This document shows positions 50,503 through 60,735 of a DNA stretch of 64,000 nucleotides, piece after piece. A model generated the notes under the pieces. That model had not been told where the DNA came from, made no database searches, and saw only the letters and a list, made by a program, of their open reading frames with translations. Source of the stretch: an uncultured Aquimarina sp. (GTDB taxonomy: Bacteria; Bacteroidota; Bacteroidia; Flavobacteriales; Flavobacteriaceae); assembly GCA_947499005.1 (NCBI GenBank), contig CANMML010000019.1:17411-81410 (forward strand), given 5' to 3'. Positions within the stretch are counted from its first letter, which is position 1. Every line of letters begins with the position of its first letter. The translations under genes and the position numbers were made by a program.

Positions 50503-52368
50503 ATGGAAGAAAAGCAGTTCGATGCTAAATCTATAATCGGCTATGTGCTATTAATTGCCATAGCCATTTGGTTTTTTTATGTAAATAAGCCAACAGAAGA
50601 AGAGTTAGCAGCAGAGAAAGCAAAACAAGAGCAAGTCGAAGCTACAAAGAATGTAGCGCAGGTAGCTCCAGTAATAGAAGCAGCACCAAAAGCAGCAGTA
50701 GATTCCTTAGGGAAAGTTGCCGCTTACAAACAATTGGGGTCTTTTGGATATTCACAAACCTTAGCTTCTGCAAATGGAGGAGAAACGATTCTTGAAAACG
50801 AAGTATTACGTTTAAAGATTAATAATAAAGGAGGTTATATTTCGGAGGCTAAATTGAAGAAGTATAACACTTACGATTCATTACCAGTTTACATCATTAA
50901 GGATGGAAAAAATGCATCGTTAGGATTAACGTTCAATACCCGTGATAATCGTGTGTTGGATACCAAAGAATTGTTTTTTGAACCTAGTTTGACTAAAGTT
51001 GGAGAGGATCAGCAATTGGCGATGCGTTTAAAAGTTTCGAGTACTCAGTATTTAGAATATGTCTATACGCTAAAGCCGAATGAATACATGCTCGATTTTG
51101 CAGTTCGATCTAATGGATTAGAGCAAGTTTTAGATACTTCGAGAGAGATTAATCTAAATTGGGAGTTAGAAGCGTTACGACATGCAAAAAGTAATTCCTT
51201 TGAGAATCGTTACACTAGATTGTATTATGAATATGAGGAAGGAAGAGATAATGATTTGGGAGTTGGAGATTTTAAAGAAAAAGAGGTAGAAGATGTTAGC
51301 TATGTAGCTTTCAAACAACACTTCTTTTCTTCTATCTTATTGACGAATACACATTTCGAAAAGGCTAAACTTACGTCGAAGAACTTAATAGAAGATGAAG
51401 ATTTAGATACTTTAAAATTAAAGAAGTTTACGCTTAAGACACCTTTAGTAGCTTCTTCAGGAAACTTAAACTATAATATGAATTGGTATTATGGTCCTAC
51501 AGATTATAATGTCTTAAATAGCTATGATAAAAATCTTGATGAGGTTGTCGATTTAGGTTGGGGAATTTTTGGAACGTTAAACAAATATGTTTTCATGCCA
51601 TTATTCAATTTCTTAGATGGCTTTTTACCAGCAGGAATTGCTATTATTTTGATGACTATTTTGGTTCGTTTGGCAATGTCTCCAATTAACTTCAAGCAAT
51701 ACCTATCTCAAGCCAAGATGAAAGTCTTACGTCCAGAGATCACAGAAGTAAATGAAAAGTACAAGGACAATGCCATGAAAAAGCAGCAAGAAACGATGGC
51801 GATCTATAGCAAAGCAGGGGTCAATCCGATGGCGGGTTGTATACCAGCTTTATTGCAAATGCCCGTTTTCTATGCTTTGTTTAGCTTTTTCCCAACAGCA
51901 ATACAGTTACGTCAAAAAGCTTTTATGTGGGTAGATGATTTATCTAGTTACGATATCATTGCAGATCTTCCATTTAAGATTCCTTTTTATGGAGATCATA
52001 TTAGTTTATTGCCTATCATAGCATCGATTGCGATGTTCTTTAATGTACAATTGACAAGTAGTCAAGCGATGCAACAGACACAGCAACCTGGTATGCCAAA
52101 CATGAAGTTTATGATGTACCTATCTCCGGTATTTTTATTATTCTTCTATAATAACTTTAGTTCGGGCTTATCATTATACTATTCGGTATCCTATATTATT
52201 ACTATTGGGATTATGTTAGTGATCAAGAATTTTATTTTGGATGAAGACAAAATTCATGCAGAAATAGAAAAGAATAAAAAGAAGCCAAAGAAAAAAAGTA
52301 AATTCAAGGAGCGTTTACAGCAGGCAATGCAAGAAGCTGAAAAACAACAAAAGACAAAGAAAAAATAG
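50503..52368 (+). CDS. yidC: Membrane protein insertase YidC
   Basis: N-terminal TM, periplasmic domain, AIILMTILVRLAMSPINFKQYLSQAKM...GCIPALLQMPVFYALFSFFP. Confidence 0.96.
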   Translation: MEEKQFDAKSIIGYVLLIAIAIWFFYVNKPTEEELAAEKAKQEQVEATKNVAQVAPVIEAAPKAAVDSLGKVAAYKQLGSFGYSQTLASANGGETILENEVLRLKINNKGGYISEAKLKKYNTYDSLPVYIIKDGKNASLGLTFNTRDNRVLDTKELFFEPSLTKVGEDQQLAMRLKVSSTQYLEYVYTLKPNEYMLDFAVRSNGLEQVLDTSREINLNWELEALRHAKSNSFENRYTRLYYEYEEGRDNDLGVGDFKEKEVEDVSYVAFKQHFFSSILLTNTHFEKAKLTSKNLIEDEDLDTLKLKKFTLKTPLVASSGNLNYNMNWYYGPTDYNVLNSYDKNLDEVVDLGWGIFGTLNKYVFMPLFNFLDGFLPAGIAIILMTILVRLAMSPINFKQYLSQAKMKVLRPEITEVNEKYKDNAMKKQQETMAIYSKAGVNPMAGCIPALLQMPVFYALFSFFPTAIQLRQKAFMWVDDLSSYDIIADLPFKIPFYGDHISLLPIIASIAMFFNVQLTSSQAMQQTQQPGMPNMKFMMYLSPVFLLFFYNNFSSGLSLYYSVSYIITIGIMLVIKNFILDEDKIHAEIEKNKKKPKKKSKFKERLQQAMQEAEKQQKTKKK

Positions 52369-52396
52369 AAGTAATGCTATTCTTGTAGCAAATAGT

Positions 52397-52429
52397 ATAA
52401 CCCCCGAACAATTTTGTTTGGGGGTTATT
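52397..52429 (+). terminator. Terminator after yidC
   Basis: ATAACCCCCGAACA / TGTTTGGGGGTTAT plus T-run. Confidence 0.85.
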
Positions 52430-52442
52430 TTTTTATATACTT

Positions 52443-53600
52443 GTGGGAAACGTTATAGTTATGCTCAATGTAATATTCTATTTTTCTTTACTATTAATAA
52501 CCTATTCTAGTTTTAGTCAAAAACAAATACCTGTAAACGGTAAGTTTCATGAGCACTTTGATAATGGAAATATTAAGAGCGAAGCTGTTTATAAAGATGG
52601 TGTAAGGGTAGGTGTTTATAAAGAATATTATGAGAGTGGTAAGTTAAGTTCTCAAAAAATATTAAATCAAGAAGGAGTTTATACAGGAAGAGGGAGAGGT
52701 TTCTTTGAAAGTGGACAATTAAAATTTGAAGACAAACCCAAACCGAATGGAGATTTTGTCCAGACGGGTTATTATAAATCGGGTAAGAAACATTTCGAAG
52801 TAGATTATAAAAAACCAGAAGGGAAAAGTTGGTATATAAAAACAGGGCGCTATATAAAGTTTTACGAATCAGGACAATTGTATAGCAAAGGTCAATACAT
52901 AAGATGGGAAATGCGTGGGCTCTGGAATAGTTTTTACGAGACAGGAGAAAAAGCATGGGAGATAGATTATACCAATAAAGAAAAACACATAATCTATACG
53001 GAGTATTTCAAGAATGGAAATGTTAAAACAGAAGGTTTTGTGAGAGGAGTAGTTAAGGAAGGCATTGAATCTCGTTATGATATAAGTGGTAATTTAATTT
53101 GGAAAGGGAAATATGATAATGATCGTTTCCACGGTAAATGGGAAAAGATAAACCATGAAGGGAAAGTTGAGGGCTATATAAAATATGCAAAAGGAGAAAA
53201 AGTGACTTCTAAATTGGTAAATGAAGTCATTGTGCCTACTGATGTGCCTGTATTAACAATGGAAGAAGCAGCTATTTTTAAAGGATGCCAATGTATAGCT
53301 TTAAGAAGTGAAAGAAGAGCTTGTTTTTCAAAGAGACTTGATGATATTCTAATAAATAAGTTTAATACCAATATTGGAGTGTCTTTGGGACTTAAGGGGG
53401 CTCAACAGATTCAAACTAACTTTTCTGTAGATAAAGAAGGTAATATTATTGATATCAATGTAGATTCAGATTATGAGGACTTAAGACAGGAAGCGAAAAG
53501 GGTACTTAATTTAATACCTAAAATGGTTAGACCAGGAGTTCAATTTGGAAACCGAATAAAAATGACTTTTACAAAGCCAATTACATTCGTGATCGAATAG
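52443..53600 (+). CDS. YwqK/MORN-repeat secreted protein with TonB-like C-terminal segment
   Basis: Repeated units (HEHFDNGNIKSEAVYKDGVRVGVYKEYYESGKL...); C-term IQTNFSVDKEGNIIDINVDSDYEDLRQEAKRVLNLIPKMVRPG resembles TonB C-terminal folds. Confidence 0.75.
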   Translation: MGNVIVMLNVIFYFSLLLITYSSFSQKQIPVNGKFHEHFDNGNIKSEAVYKDGVRVGVYKEYYESGKLSSQKILNQEGVYTGRGRGFFESGQLKFEDKPKPNGDFVQTGYYKSGKKHFEVDYKKPEGKSWYIKTGRYIKFYESGQLYSKGQYIRWEMRGLWNSFYETGEKAWEIDYTNKEKHIIYTEYFKNGNVKTEGFVRGVVKEGIESRYDISGNLIWKGKYDNDRFHGKWEKINHEGKVEGYIKYAKGEKVTSKLVNEVIVPTDVPVLTMEEAAIFKGCQCIALRSERRACFSKRLDDILINKFNTNIGVSLGLKGAQQIQTNFSVDKEGNIIDINVDSDYEDLRQEAKRVLNLIPKMVRPGVQFGNRIKMTFTKPITFVIE

Positions 53601-53712
53601 TAAATGCTTTTATAAAATGTAAAAAGAAAACCCTTTAATCCAAGAGGACTAAAGGGAAATCAAATCAGGGTAATCGAACTCTAATGAGTTTTTTTATTAG
53701 GCTTTCTTTCCT

Positions 53713-54732
53713 TTAAGGAACTAAAACACTTTCAATAACATGGATAACACCATTCCATGCTTGTACATCTACTGCGATAATATCGATGTCCATTGTTCCA
53801 TTTCCAGAAGTAATTTTGGCAGGATTGTTATCATTTCCTGGTAAGTTGATTGTGATGTCTCCGTTTAGTGTAGTTGTAGAGATTCCATCGGTTAAATCGC
53901 CAGAAACAATATTAGCCCCAGAAATTACATGATGTAATAAGATATCTGTTAGAGGAGCTTCAGCAGGTATAGGGTCTACCATTGAAAACGCATCATTATT
54001 AGGAGCGAAAACCGTAAAAGGAGGATCAATATCATCACTATTATCGCCCATTGTACGTCCTAGGATACTAGCAAAGTCTGTAGCAGGAGTTAATGAGGTT
54101 AATGCACTTACTAACGTAGAAAAGTTTGGGTCAGCAGTGGCAAATGTTACTATAGTTGGCAAACCAATTACTTCTTCTATGGCATGAATGATTCCATTAT
54201 TGGCATCGAAAGCATCAGGAGTGGTTACCGTCACTCCGCCATTGATAACAACATTATTATCAATTACGGCGTAGTATGTAGAAAGATTTGGGATATCTCC
54301 AGTAAAGTCGGCAGGTCCTGTTGCTGCATTTTTAACATAAGCAGGAGCACTTGCAATGACAGCATCTGCTTTTAATTCAGCTCCAGATATAACATGATTT
54401 AATAATATGTTTCTAACCAAGGCGATCTCCTCATCGGTGTCTATGTCGGCAAGTCCATTAGTGAAGCCGTTTGCAGTCAAAAAAGAACTCAAAGCATCAT
54501 TATTAGGAGCAAAGACTGTATATTGGGTGTTCGTATTATTTAATATATCGTCAAGTCCAGTAGCTTGAAGAGCGGCGGCAAGCAAACTATAATTTTCGTT
54601 AGTAGCTACAAAATTGGTTATGGTTATTCCGGTATTGTTATTCCCTAAACTATCGGTGTTGTCATCATCAGAGCAGGATGCGAAAAGTAATGCACATAGA
54701 GTAATTGGTAAGATTTTTGATAAAAGTTTCAT
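53713..54732 (-). CDS. Fasciclin-domain lipoprotein (two FAS1 domains)
   Basis: Lipobox FASC; NTQYTVFAPNNDALSSFL..LLNHVISG and PPFTVFAPNNDAFSMV..LLHHVISG. Confidence 0.92.
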   Translation of the reverse strand: MKLLSKILPITLCALLFASCSDDDNTDSLGNNNTGITITNFVATNENYSLLAAALQATGLDDILNNTNTQYTVFAPNNDALSSFLTANGFTNGLADIDTDEEIALVRNILLNHVISGAELKADAVIASAPAYVKNAATGPADFTGDIPNLSTYYAVIDNNVVINGGVTVTTPDAFDANNGIIHAIEEVIGLPTIVTFATADPNFSTLVSALTSLTPATDFASILGRTMGDNSDDIDPPFTVFAPNNDAFSMVDPIPAEAPLTDILLHHVISGANIVSGDLTDGISTTTLNGDITINLPGNDNNPAKITSGNGTMDIDIIAVDVQAWNGVIHVIESVLVP

Positions 54733-54788
54733 GATTTATTATTTTTAATGTTACATATAAGTAACGCTTAAGTTTTGTTTATCTATTT

Positions 54789-55463
54789 ATGAAGACTGTT
54801 AAACATTTTTTAATTGGCATTTTTTTGGTTTTGTTTAGTGCCGTTAGTTTTGCCCAAATTAACCAGTACCATGCTGATGGTACTAGACATGGTTTGTGGG
54901 AGAAAAAATTCAAAGGAACGGATCAAATAAGATATACTGGAAGATTCGATCACGGTGTTGAGGTCGGGGAGTTTAAATTCTACAAGAGAGGATTCAGTAA
55001 TCAGCCATCAGCTATAAAAACATTTTCAAATAACGGTCGAGTGGCAGACCTTGTGTATTATTCTCAAAACGGGAATGTTATTAGTAAGGGAAGATTAGTC
55101 AATAGAAATCGAGAAGGGAAATGGCTGCACTATCATAAAAATAGTACTAAAGTACTTACCGAAGAAAATTATAAAGAGGATCAGTTACATGGCTTGCAAA
55201 CTACTTATTACGATAATGGTCATGTCGCCGAAACCATCGAATATGTAGAAGGGAAAAAGCACGGAAAGCAATTAGTATATTCTGTAAAAGATATTCTTAT
55301 TAAAGAATTTACTTATGAGAATGGTTTGTTAGAAGGGATTAATAAATTCTATACTGGTAGAGGGATTCTTACCATAGAGGGCAATTACCATAATGATAAG
55401 AAAATAGGCGTTTGGAAATATTATGAGAATAGTAAATTAGTAAACGAGAAGACTTATAAGTGA
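54789..55463 (+). CDS. YwqK/MORN-repeat secreted protein
   Basis: Signal peptide; repeats HADGTRHGLWEKKFKG.., YENSKLVNEKTYK. Confidence 0.75.
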   Translation: MKTVKHFLIGIFLVLFSAVSFAQINQYHADGTRHGLWEKKFKGTDQIRYTGRFDHGVEVGEFKFYKRGFSNQPSAIKTFSNNGRVADLVYYSQNGNVISKGRLVNRNREGKWLHYHKNSTKVLTEENYKEDQLHGLQTTYYDNGHVAETIEYVEGKKHGKQLVYSVKDILIKEFTYENGLLEGINKFYTGRGILTIEGNYHNDKKIGVWKYYENSKLVNEKTYK

Positions 55464-55644
55464 CCGAGAACTAGAGAATACCGTCTCTAACACAATATGC
55501 ATGTTTTCTTCATCATCAAATAATATACAATTAAGATTGTGCAATCATTTGATATTTTGATAGTGCAAATTTTATTCCCCTTCTAATTGCATATGCAAGA
55601 ATGAAGTGTATTGTTGATAATAAATAGTTTAAGAGATAATTAAT

Positions 55645-56148
55645 ATGAGTTTTGATAAAGAGTTGGTAGATAAAATAACTAATTTTTTAAATGGGATAGG
55701 CATCCCTGTAATTGAAGAAGTTATAGATTATAAAACATTCTTACCAGGACTTCATTTTAAAGAAGGTTCTATTTTAATGGATATTCATAAAATGAAATAT
55801 CCAGGAGATTTATTACACGAAGCAGGCCATATTGCAGTAACCGAAGAAAGGTTAAGACCTTTTATAGGCACTAGTAAGATAGGAAAAGAATGGCCAAGTC
55901 TTGGAGATGAAATGGTTTCAATACTTTGGTCTTATGCCGCATTACATCATCTAGAATTAGATCCAGAAATTGTTTTCCATCCAGATGGTTACAAAGGATC
56001 TTCGGAATGGCTTATAGAGCAATTTAATAATAAAACGTATATAGGAATGCCTCTTTTTATTTGGATGGGCTTTGTAGATGAAGAGCGTCAATTCCCAATA
56101 CTGAAAAAATGGCTAAGGGGTAATCTAGAAGTATCCGATTCATTATAA
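55645..56148 (+). CDS. Conserved hypothetical protein with HEAGH motif
   Basis: GDLLHEAGHIAVTEERLRPFIGTSKIGKEWPSLGDEM. Confidence 0.65.
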   Translation: MSFDKELVDKITNFLNGIGIPVIEEVIDYKTFLPGLHFKEGSILMDIHKMKYPGDLLHEAGHIAVTEERLRPFIGTSKIGKEWPSLGDEMVSILWSYAALHHLELDPEIVFHPDGYKGSSEWLIEQFNNKTYIGMPLFIWMGFVDEERQFPILKKWLRGNLEVSDSL

Positions 56149-56341
56149 GTGTTCTAAATGCTTGGGAGAGATAATATCAATAGACCTGTAAATAGCTTCA
56201 AATTATTATTATAGGGTAAATATGTCGCGTATATTGATATATTGATAAGATATGTAAGTTTTTATTTTCATTTTATTAACTGGGAAAACCTTTGATAGTT
56301 TGTATTTTTACGCAGTATTTTTAATCCTAAAACATTAGATA

Positions 56342-57268
56342 ATGAAAGTAACTGTTGTTGGTGCTGGAGCTGTAGGTGCCAGTTGTGCAGAATATATTGC
56401 TATTAAAAATTTTGCTTCTGAAGTAGTAATCCTTGATATTAAAGAAGGGTATGCTGAAGGAAAAGCGATGGACTTAATGCAAACTGCATCTTTGCTAAAT
56501 TTTGATACTCAAATCGTAGGAAGCACGAATGATTATGCAAAAACTGCGGGTTCTGATGTAGCTGTAATTACTTCTGGTATTCCAAGAAAACCAGGAATGA
56601 CTCGTGAAGAGTTAATTGGTATTAATGCAGGTATCGTAAAACAAGTTTCAGAAAACTTAATTAAGCATTCTCCAAATGTAATTATCATTGTGGTAAGTAA
56701 CCCAATGGATACGATGACTTATTTAGTACACAAAACAACTGATCTTCCTAAAAACCGTATCATCGGTATGGGAGGAGCTTTAGATAGTGCTCGTTTCAAA
56801 TATCGTTTAGCAGAAGCTTTAGAAGCTCCAATTTCAGATATTGACGGAATGGTTATCGGAGGACACTCTGATAAAGGAATGCTACCATTAACACGTTTAG
56901 CAACAAGAAATAGTGTTAAGGCTTCAGAATTTTTAACTGAAGAGCGTTTAGAGCAAGTAGCTGCTGACACTAAAGTAGGAGGAGCAACATTAACTGGTTT
57001 ATTAGGAACTTCTGCTTGGTACGCGCCAGGTGCGGCAGTATCTAGTATGGTACAAGCAATTGTTTGTGATCAAAAGAAAATGTTCCCTTGTTCTGCTTTA
57101 TTAGAAGGAGAATACGGAATGGAAGATATTTCTATAGGTGTACCAGTTCTTTTAGGAAAGAATGGTATCGAAAAAATTGTAGAGATCGAATTAGATGAGG
57201 CAGAAAAAGCTAAGCTAACTGAAAGTGCAGAAGGAGTAAGAAAAACAAATGGTTTATTAGAGTTATAG
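56342..57268 (+). CDS. mdh: Malate dehydrogenase
   Basis: MKVTVVGAGAVGASCAEYIAIK; VVSNPMDTMTYL; MVIGGHSDKGMLPL. Confidence 0.96.
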   Translation: MKVTVVGAGAVGASCAEYIAIKNFASEVVILDIKEGYAEGKAMDLMQTASLLNFDTQIVGSTNDYAKTAGSDVAVITSGIPRKPGMTREELIGINAGIVKQVSENLIKHSPNVIIIVVSNPMDTMTYLVHKTTDLPKNRIIGMGGALDSARFKYRLAEALEAPISDIDGMVIGGHSDKGMLPLTRLATRNSVKASEFLTEERLEQVAADTKVGGATLTGLLGTSAWYAPGAAVSSMVQAIVCDQKKMFPCSALLEGEYGMEDISIGVPVLLGKNGIEKIVEIELDEAEKAKLTESAEGVRKTNGLLEL

Positions 57269-57296
57269 TAACCTGAAAGTATTTCATATCAATAAG

Positions 57297-57325
57297 AAAG
57301 GGGTGTACAAAATGTACACCCCTTT
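57297..57325. terminator. Terminator after mdh
   Basis: AAAGGGGTGTACA-AAA-TGTACACCCCTTT. Confidence 0.85.
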
Positions 57326-57358
57326 CCTTTTTGTAATTTCTCAATATTTGAATAACGA

Positions 57359-58165
57359 CTATTGTTTGATAAACTTAGTCGTCTTCTTTCCTTCAGCTAC
57401 TAAAAAGTAAACTCCAGAAGCTAATGCAGAAACATCAATGTTAGTGGTATCACTAATTCCTTCATACACTTTATTTCCAAGTATATCAAAAATGACTATA
57501 TCTCCAGTAGTGCTAATATTGATTTGATCTATAACAGGGTTTGGAGAGAAAACTACTTCCGTGTTTTCTGCAATTGTATCGGTAGATAAAGAAGCAGCGG
57601 TGTTTAAAGTTACTTCATCAATACCGTAAGTAAATCCATTAGCAGCACCTTCGCTAATGAAGAAATTTGCGCGGACAATGCCTGTATCATTATCAAATGC
57701 TCCTGCGGGAGTTGACCCTGTGTAATCAAAAAATATTATCTCCCAAGAGCCATCCGTTTTTGTATATGAGCTAAAACCGTCTATGCGATCATTATCATTA
57801 GCCCATAATTGTGCGGTAATAGCAAGATTTCCTGTAGGGTTATTGTCAGATCTAAAAGCAATCGAAAGAATTTCTCCAGTACTATTTATAGTAGGTTGCG
57901 GGTCAAATGGACCGTCAAATTCGATACCAATACCATATTGAAAAGGCCCACCAACAGTCGGTGCAATAGATTGCAAGAACATGTTAGAAGTATTGACCCC
58001 CGAAGTATCATCATTCGTTTCTCGAGTAGTTGTACATTGATCTGGGTCTGGAGCATCAAAACAAAATTCGAAGTCAGGGTTTATCGTATCATAATTAAAT
58101 AATACTGTCTGACTGATCCCAAAATAAGAGATTAAAAGCGTAAAAAGAATCGTAATTTTCTTCAT
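57359..58165 (-). CDS. Secreted protein with T9SS sorting domain
   Basis: Signal peptide; C-terminal VFSPNPVIDQINISTTGDIVIFDILGNKVYEG...LASGVYFLVAEGKKTTKFIKQ. Confidence 0.8.
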   Translation of the reverse strand: MKKITILFTLLISYFGISQTVLFNYDTINPDFEFCFDAPDPDQCTTTRETNDDTSGVNTSNMFLQSIAPTVGGPFQYGIGIEFDGPFDPQPTINSTGEILSIAFRSDNNPTGNLAITAQLWANDNDRIDGFSSYTKTDGSWEIIFFDYTGSTPAGAFDNDTGIVRANFFISEGAANGFTYGIDEVTLNTAASLSTDTIAENTEVVFSPNPVIDQINISTTGDIVIFDILGNKVYEGISDTTNIDVSALASGVYFLVAEGKKTTKFIKQ

Positions 58166-58363
58166 GATAAAAAAGATTTAGAAGTTTCCTTAAAGTTACG
58201 TTTAGCCCTTATAAATACTGGTTTTTGTAGGTGGTTAATAATGATACAGATGATGCGATTATTGTCAAATTAGTTTCAATAGAGAGGTTTCAATAATGGG
58301 TTGGGATTTTGTAAATGATTATGGAGATCATAAACAGAAATAATCATCCATCATGCCACAAAA

Positions 58364-58386
58364 AAAAGCGGCCTAAAGCCGCTTTT
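58364..58386 (-). terminator. Terminator of the OmpA-like gene
   Basis: AAAAGCGGC-CTAAA-GCCGCTTTT. Confidence 0.8.
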
Positions 58387-58412
58387 AAAATTGCATTATA
58401 ATGTGATTCTTT

Positions 58413-59276
58413 TTATCCTTGAGAAGCTGCTTTCTTCATGCCTTCATCAATCATATTGTAGAATTGATCTAACTTCGGTAATACCACAATACGAGTTCTA
58501 CGGTTAGCAGCTTTGTTTGCTTTAGTATCATTAGAAGTTAATGGTATATAATGACTTCTTCCTGCCGCAGTCATACGAGAAGGATCTACCTTAAATTCAT
58601 TTTGTAATACGCGAACTACAGCAGTTGCACGCTTAACAGATAAATCCCAGTTGTCTAAAAGTACGCCTTTCTTATAAGGAACATTGTCTGTGTGACCTTC
58701 TACTAAGAATTCAATTTCAGGTTTGTTGTTCACTACAGTTGCTACTTTTCCTAATACAGCTTTTGCTTTACTAGATACATTGTAGCTTCCGCTATTGAAT
58801 AATAATTTATCAGAGATAGAGATAAATACAACACCTTTTTCAACATTCACTTCAATGTCTTCATCATTTAAATTCCCTAAAGCTCCTTTTAAGCTTGTTA
58901 CTAAAGCAAGTGTTACCGAATCTTTTTTAGTAATCGCATCACGTAAAGAATTAATTTGAACATCTTTTTCTTTGATGCTTTCTAAAGAGCGCTCTAAGTT
59001 TTGAGCTTCTTTAGTAGATAATGTAGCTAAGTTATTTACATTATTCTGTAAAGCTGAATTAGAGTTTTTAAGTAAGTTTATTTTTTCCCTTAATAGACCT
59101 ATTTCATTCGAGCTAGATTTTTTCTGCTCTTCACAAACATTTAATTTAAGAGTAGCACTATCAAGTAATTCTTTAGTCTTTTTTTGCTTTTCTTGTAATG
59201 CAGTCAATTCTTTTTTTGACGCACAAGAAGTCAAAACTGCTGCAACTGTGGCAACCATTAATATGACTTTTTTCAT
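58413..59276 (-). CDS. OmpA-family lipoprotein
   Basis: Lipobox TSCAS; IEFLVEGHTDNVPYKKG...NWDLSVKRATAVVRVLQNEFKVDPSRMTAAGRS..NRRTRIVVLPK. Confidence 0.93.
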   Translation of the reverse strand: MKKVILMVATVAAVLTSCASKKELTALQEKQKKTKELLDSATLKLNVCEEQKKSSSNEIGLLREKINLLKNSNSALQNNVNNLATLSTKEAQNLERSLESIKEKDVQINSLRDAITKKDSVTLALVTSLKGALGNLNDEDIEVNVEKGVVFISISDKLLFNSGSYNVSSKAKAVLGKVATVVNNKPEIEFLVEGHTDNVPYKKGVLLDNWDLSVKRATAVVRVLQNEFKVDPSRMTAAGRSHYIPLTSNDTKANKAANRRTRIVVLPKLDQFYNMIDEGMKKAASQG

Positions 59277-59538
59277 AATTTAAATTTGATATTAGTAATT
59301 CGCTTTCTTTTCAATAACAATATTAACACTCTCGCCCCTTATAAACAAAGGGATTTAGAGTTTTTTAAGACTTTGTTGTTTTTCGAGCTATATATTTTAA
59401 AAGTCTATCTCGAAATGCTAAAAATTTAGTTGTAATTAGGAACCTTGTGAGCGAAATAGTTGACTTTAATTACGTTAAAAAGGAAAAAGTGTTGCAATTT
59501 CTCTAATATGACTTGTTATGACTCGATGCAACTTACAA

Positions 59539-59561
59539 AAAACGACTCATATGAGTCGTTT
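59539..59561 (-). terminator. Terminator palindrome of the beta-barrel gene
   Basis: AACGACTCAT/ATGAGTCGTT followed on the minus strand by TTTTTT. Confidence 0.6.
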
Positions 59562-59586
59562 GTAATAGTTAATAAATTGATAAAGG

Positions 59587-60642
59587 TTATAAATCAAGAC
59601 GTAATCCTATAGAAATATTATGCTGGTCTATGGTTTCATTTCTAAAAACAGGGTTTAGGTCATATTTAGCATATAATGAAAGGTCTCCAAATCCGATATA
59701 GCCACTTATTCCATAAATCAAATCACTAGTATTGTAGTCTCTCTTAATTTTATCTTTCACTTTATCACCGTTTTCTTTGTATTTCAATTTTTGTCTGGTA
59801 CTCACATTGCCCCCAATGTATCCACCTATTCCTATTTTGAAGTGTTTATTAGTGTCGTATCTAATTTTATCTTCGAACTCTTTAAGCTTGGAAGAACCAA
59901 ATTCAAAATGAATAGGAACGACAATGTTATCCATTCTAAATTTAGACTTGTCTAGAGGAAGTCTAAACTCTTCTAGGTCAGTTTGCCTTCCATTGTCAAC
60001 AAAGTAACGATTGCCTGTAGGTTTTAAGCCGTTAAACTGATAGGAAATCCCATACTTAATTCTTAAAAAATTAGAATTTTTAAATACCCTAGTTTTTCTA
60101 GTAATACCGAGCTCAAAAAAGCGACTTCCCCAAAATTCATAGTCAGTATTATCTAAGGATTGGCCAGAAGTTAAAGTGTTATTTATTCCAAAAGCAATTA
60201 ACAGATTTGTGTAGGTTCGTTTGTCATATTTTTCAGATTTCTTTTTTTGATGTGTATTTGTTAAAGTATCTGTTTCTGTTTTTTCTTTGAGGCAGAAAAG
60301 TCTAAAGTCGTTTTCTAGATCTCTAATAGTTAATTTGTTTCTCTCTAATAGTTCCATTTCGTTTTCGAGTATGGCTATTTTGTTTTCAATATTCAAGGCT
60401 CTTTTTTTAGCGACCTCTTGTTTTAGCTTTTGAGACGTCTCAATAGTGATTTCTCCTTTGGCAAGTCTTTCATTAATGAGCATGACTTCCTTTTTTAAGA
60501 GTTCCTTTTCTTTAAGAATGACCTGTTCTTTCTGTGCGATAAGAAGTTCTGGATCGGTTGAATTGTTTATTTCTTGTGCCGTTAAAATATGGCAATAGCA
60601 TATTAGGGCCACGACAGTGGCATATTTAAAAATGGTTTTCAT
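59587..60642 (-). CDS. Outer-membrane beta-barrel protein with coiled-coil N-terminal region
   Basis: Signal peptide; Lys/Glu-rich heptad region; C-terminal alternating strands ending ISIGLRLDL. Confidence 0.7.
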   Translation of the reverse strand: MKTIFKYATVVALICYCHILTAQEINNSTDPELLIAQKEQVILKEKELLKKEVMLINERLAKGEITIETSQKLKQEVAKKRALNIENKIAILENEMELLERNKLTIRDLENDFRLFCLKEKTETDTLTNTHQKKKSEKYDKRTYTNLLIAFGINNTLTSGQSLDNTDYEFWGSRFFELGITRKTRVFKNSNFLRIKYGISYQFNGLKPTGNRYFVDNGRQTDLEEFRLPLDKSKFRMDNIVVPIHFEFGSSKLKEFEDKIRYDTNKHFKIGIGGYIGGNVSTRQKLKYKENGDKVKDKIKRDYNTSDLIYGISGYIGFGDLSLYAKYDLNPVFRNETIDQHNISIGLRLDL

Positions 60643-60735
60643 TTGTGGATTGATTTTAAACCTGTTTTACTCTGGATTGTTGGTGTAACTAAAAAGGGTA
60701 CATAAAATGTGTTGTAAAACAAAATGTTAGATGAA

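Noticed and set aside
52443-55463. Calling the YwqK/MORN genes a toxin-antitoxin system
   Set aside because: Annotation habit only; both proteins are predicted exported and no toxin-like neighbour exists (the gene between is a fasciclin lipoprotein).
56281-56341. Promoter box TATTTTTA before mdh
   Set aside because: No TTG at 19-nt spacing; overlapping alternatives (TAGTTTG) make the call ambiguous.
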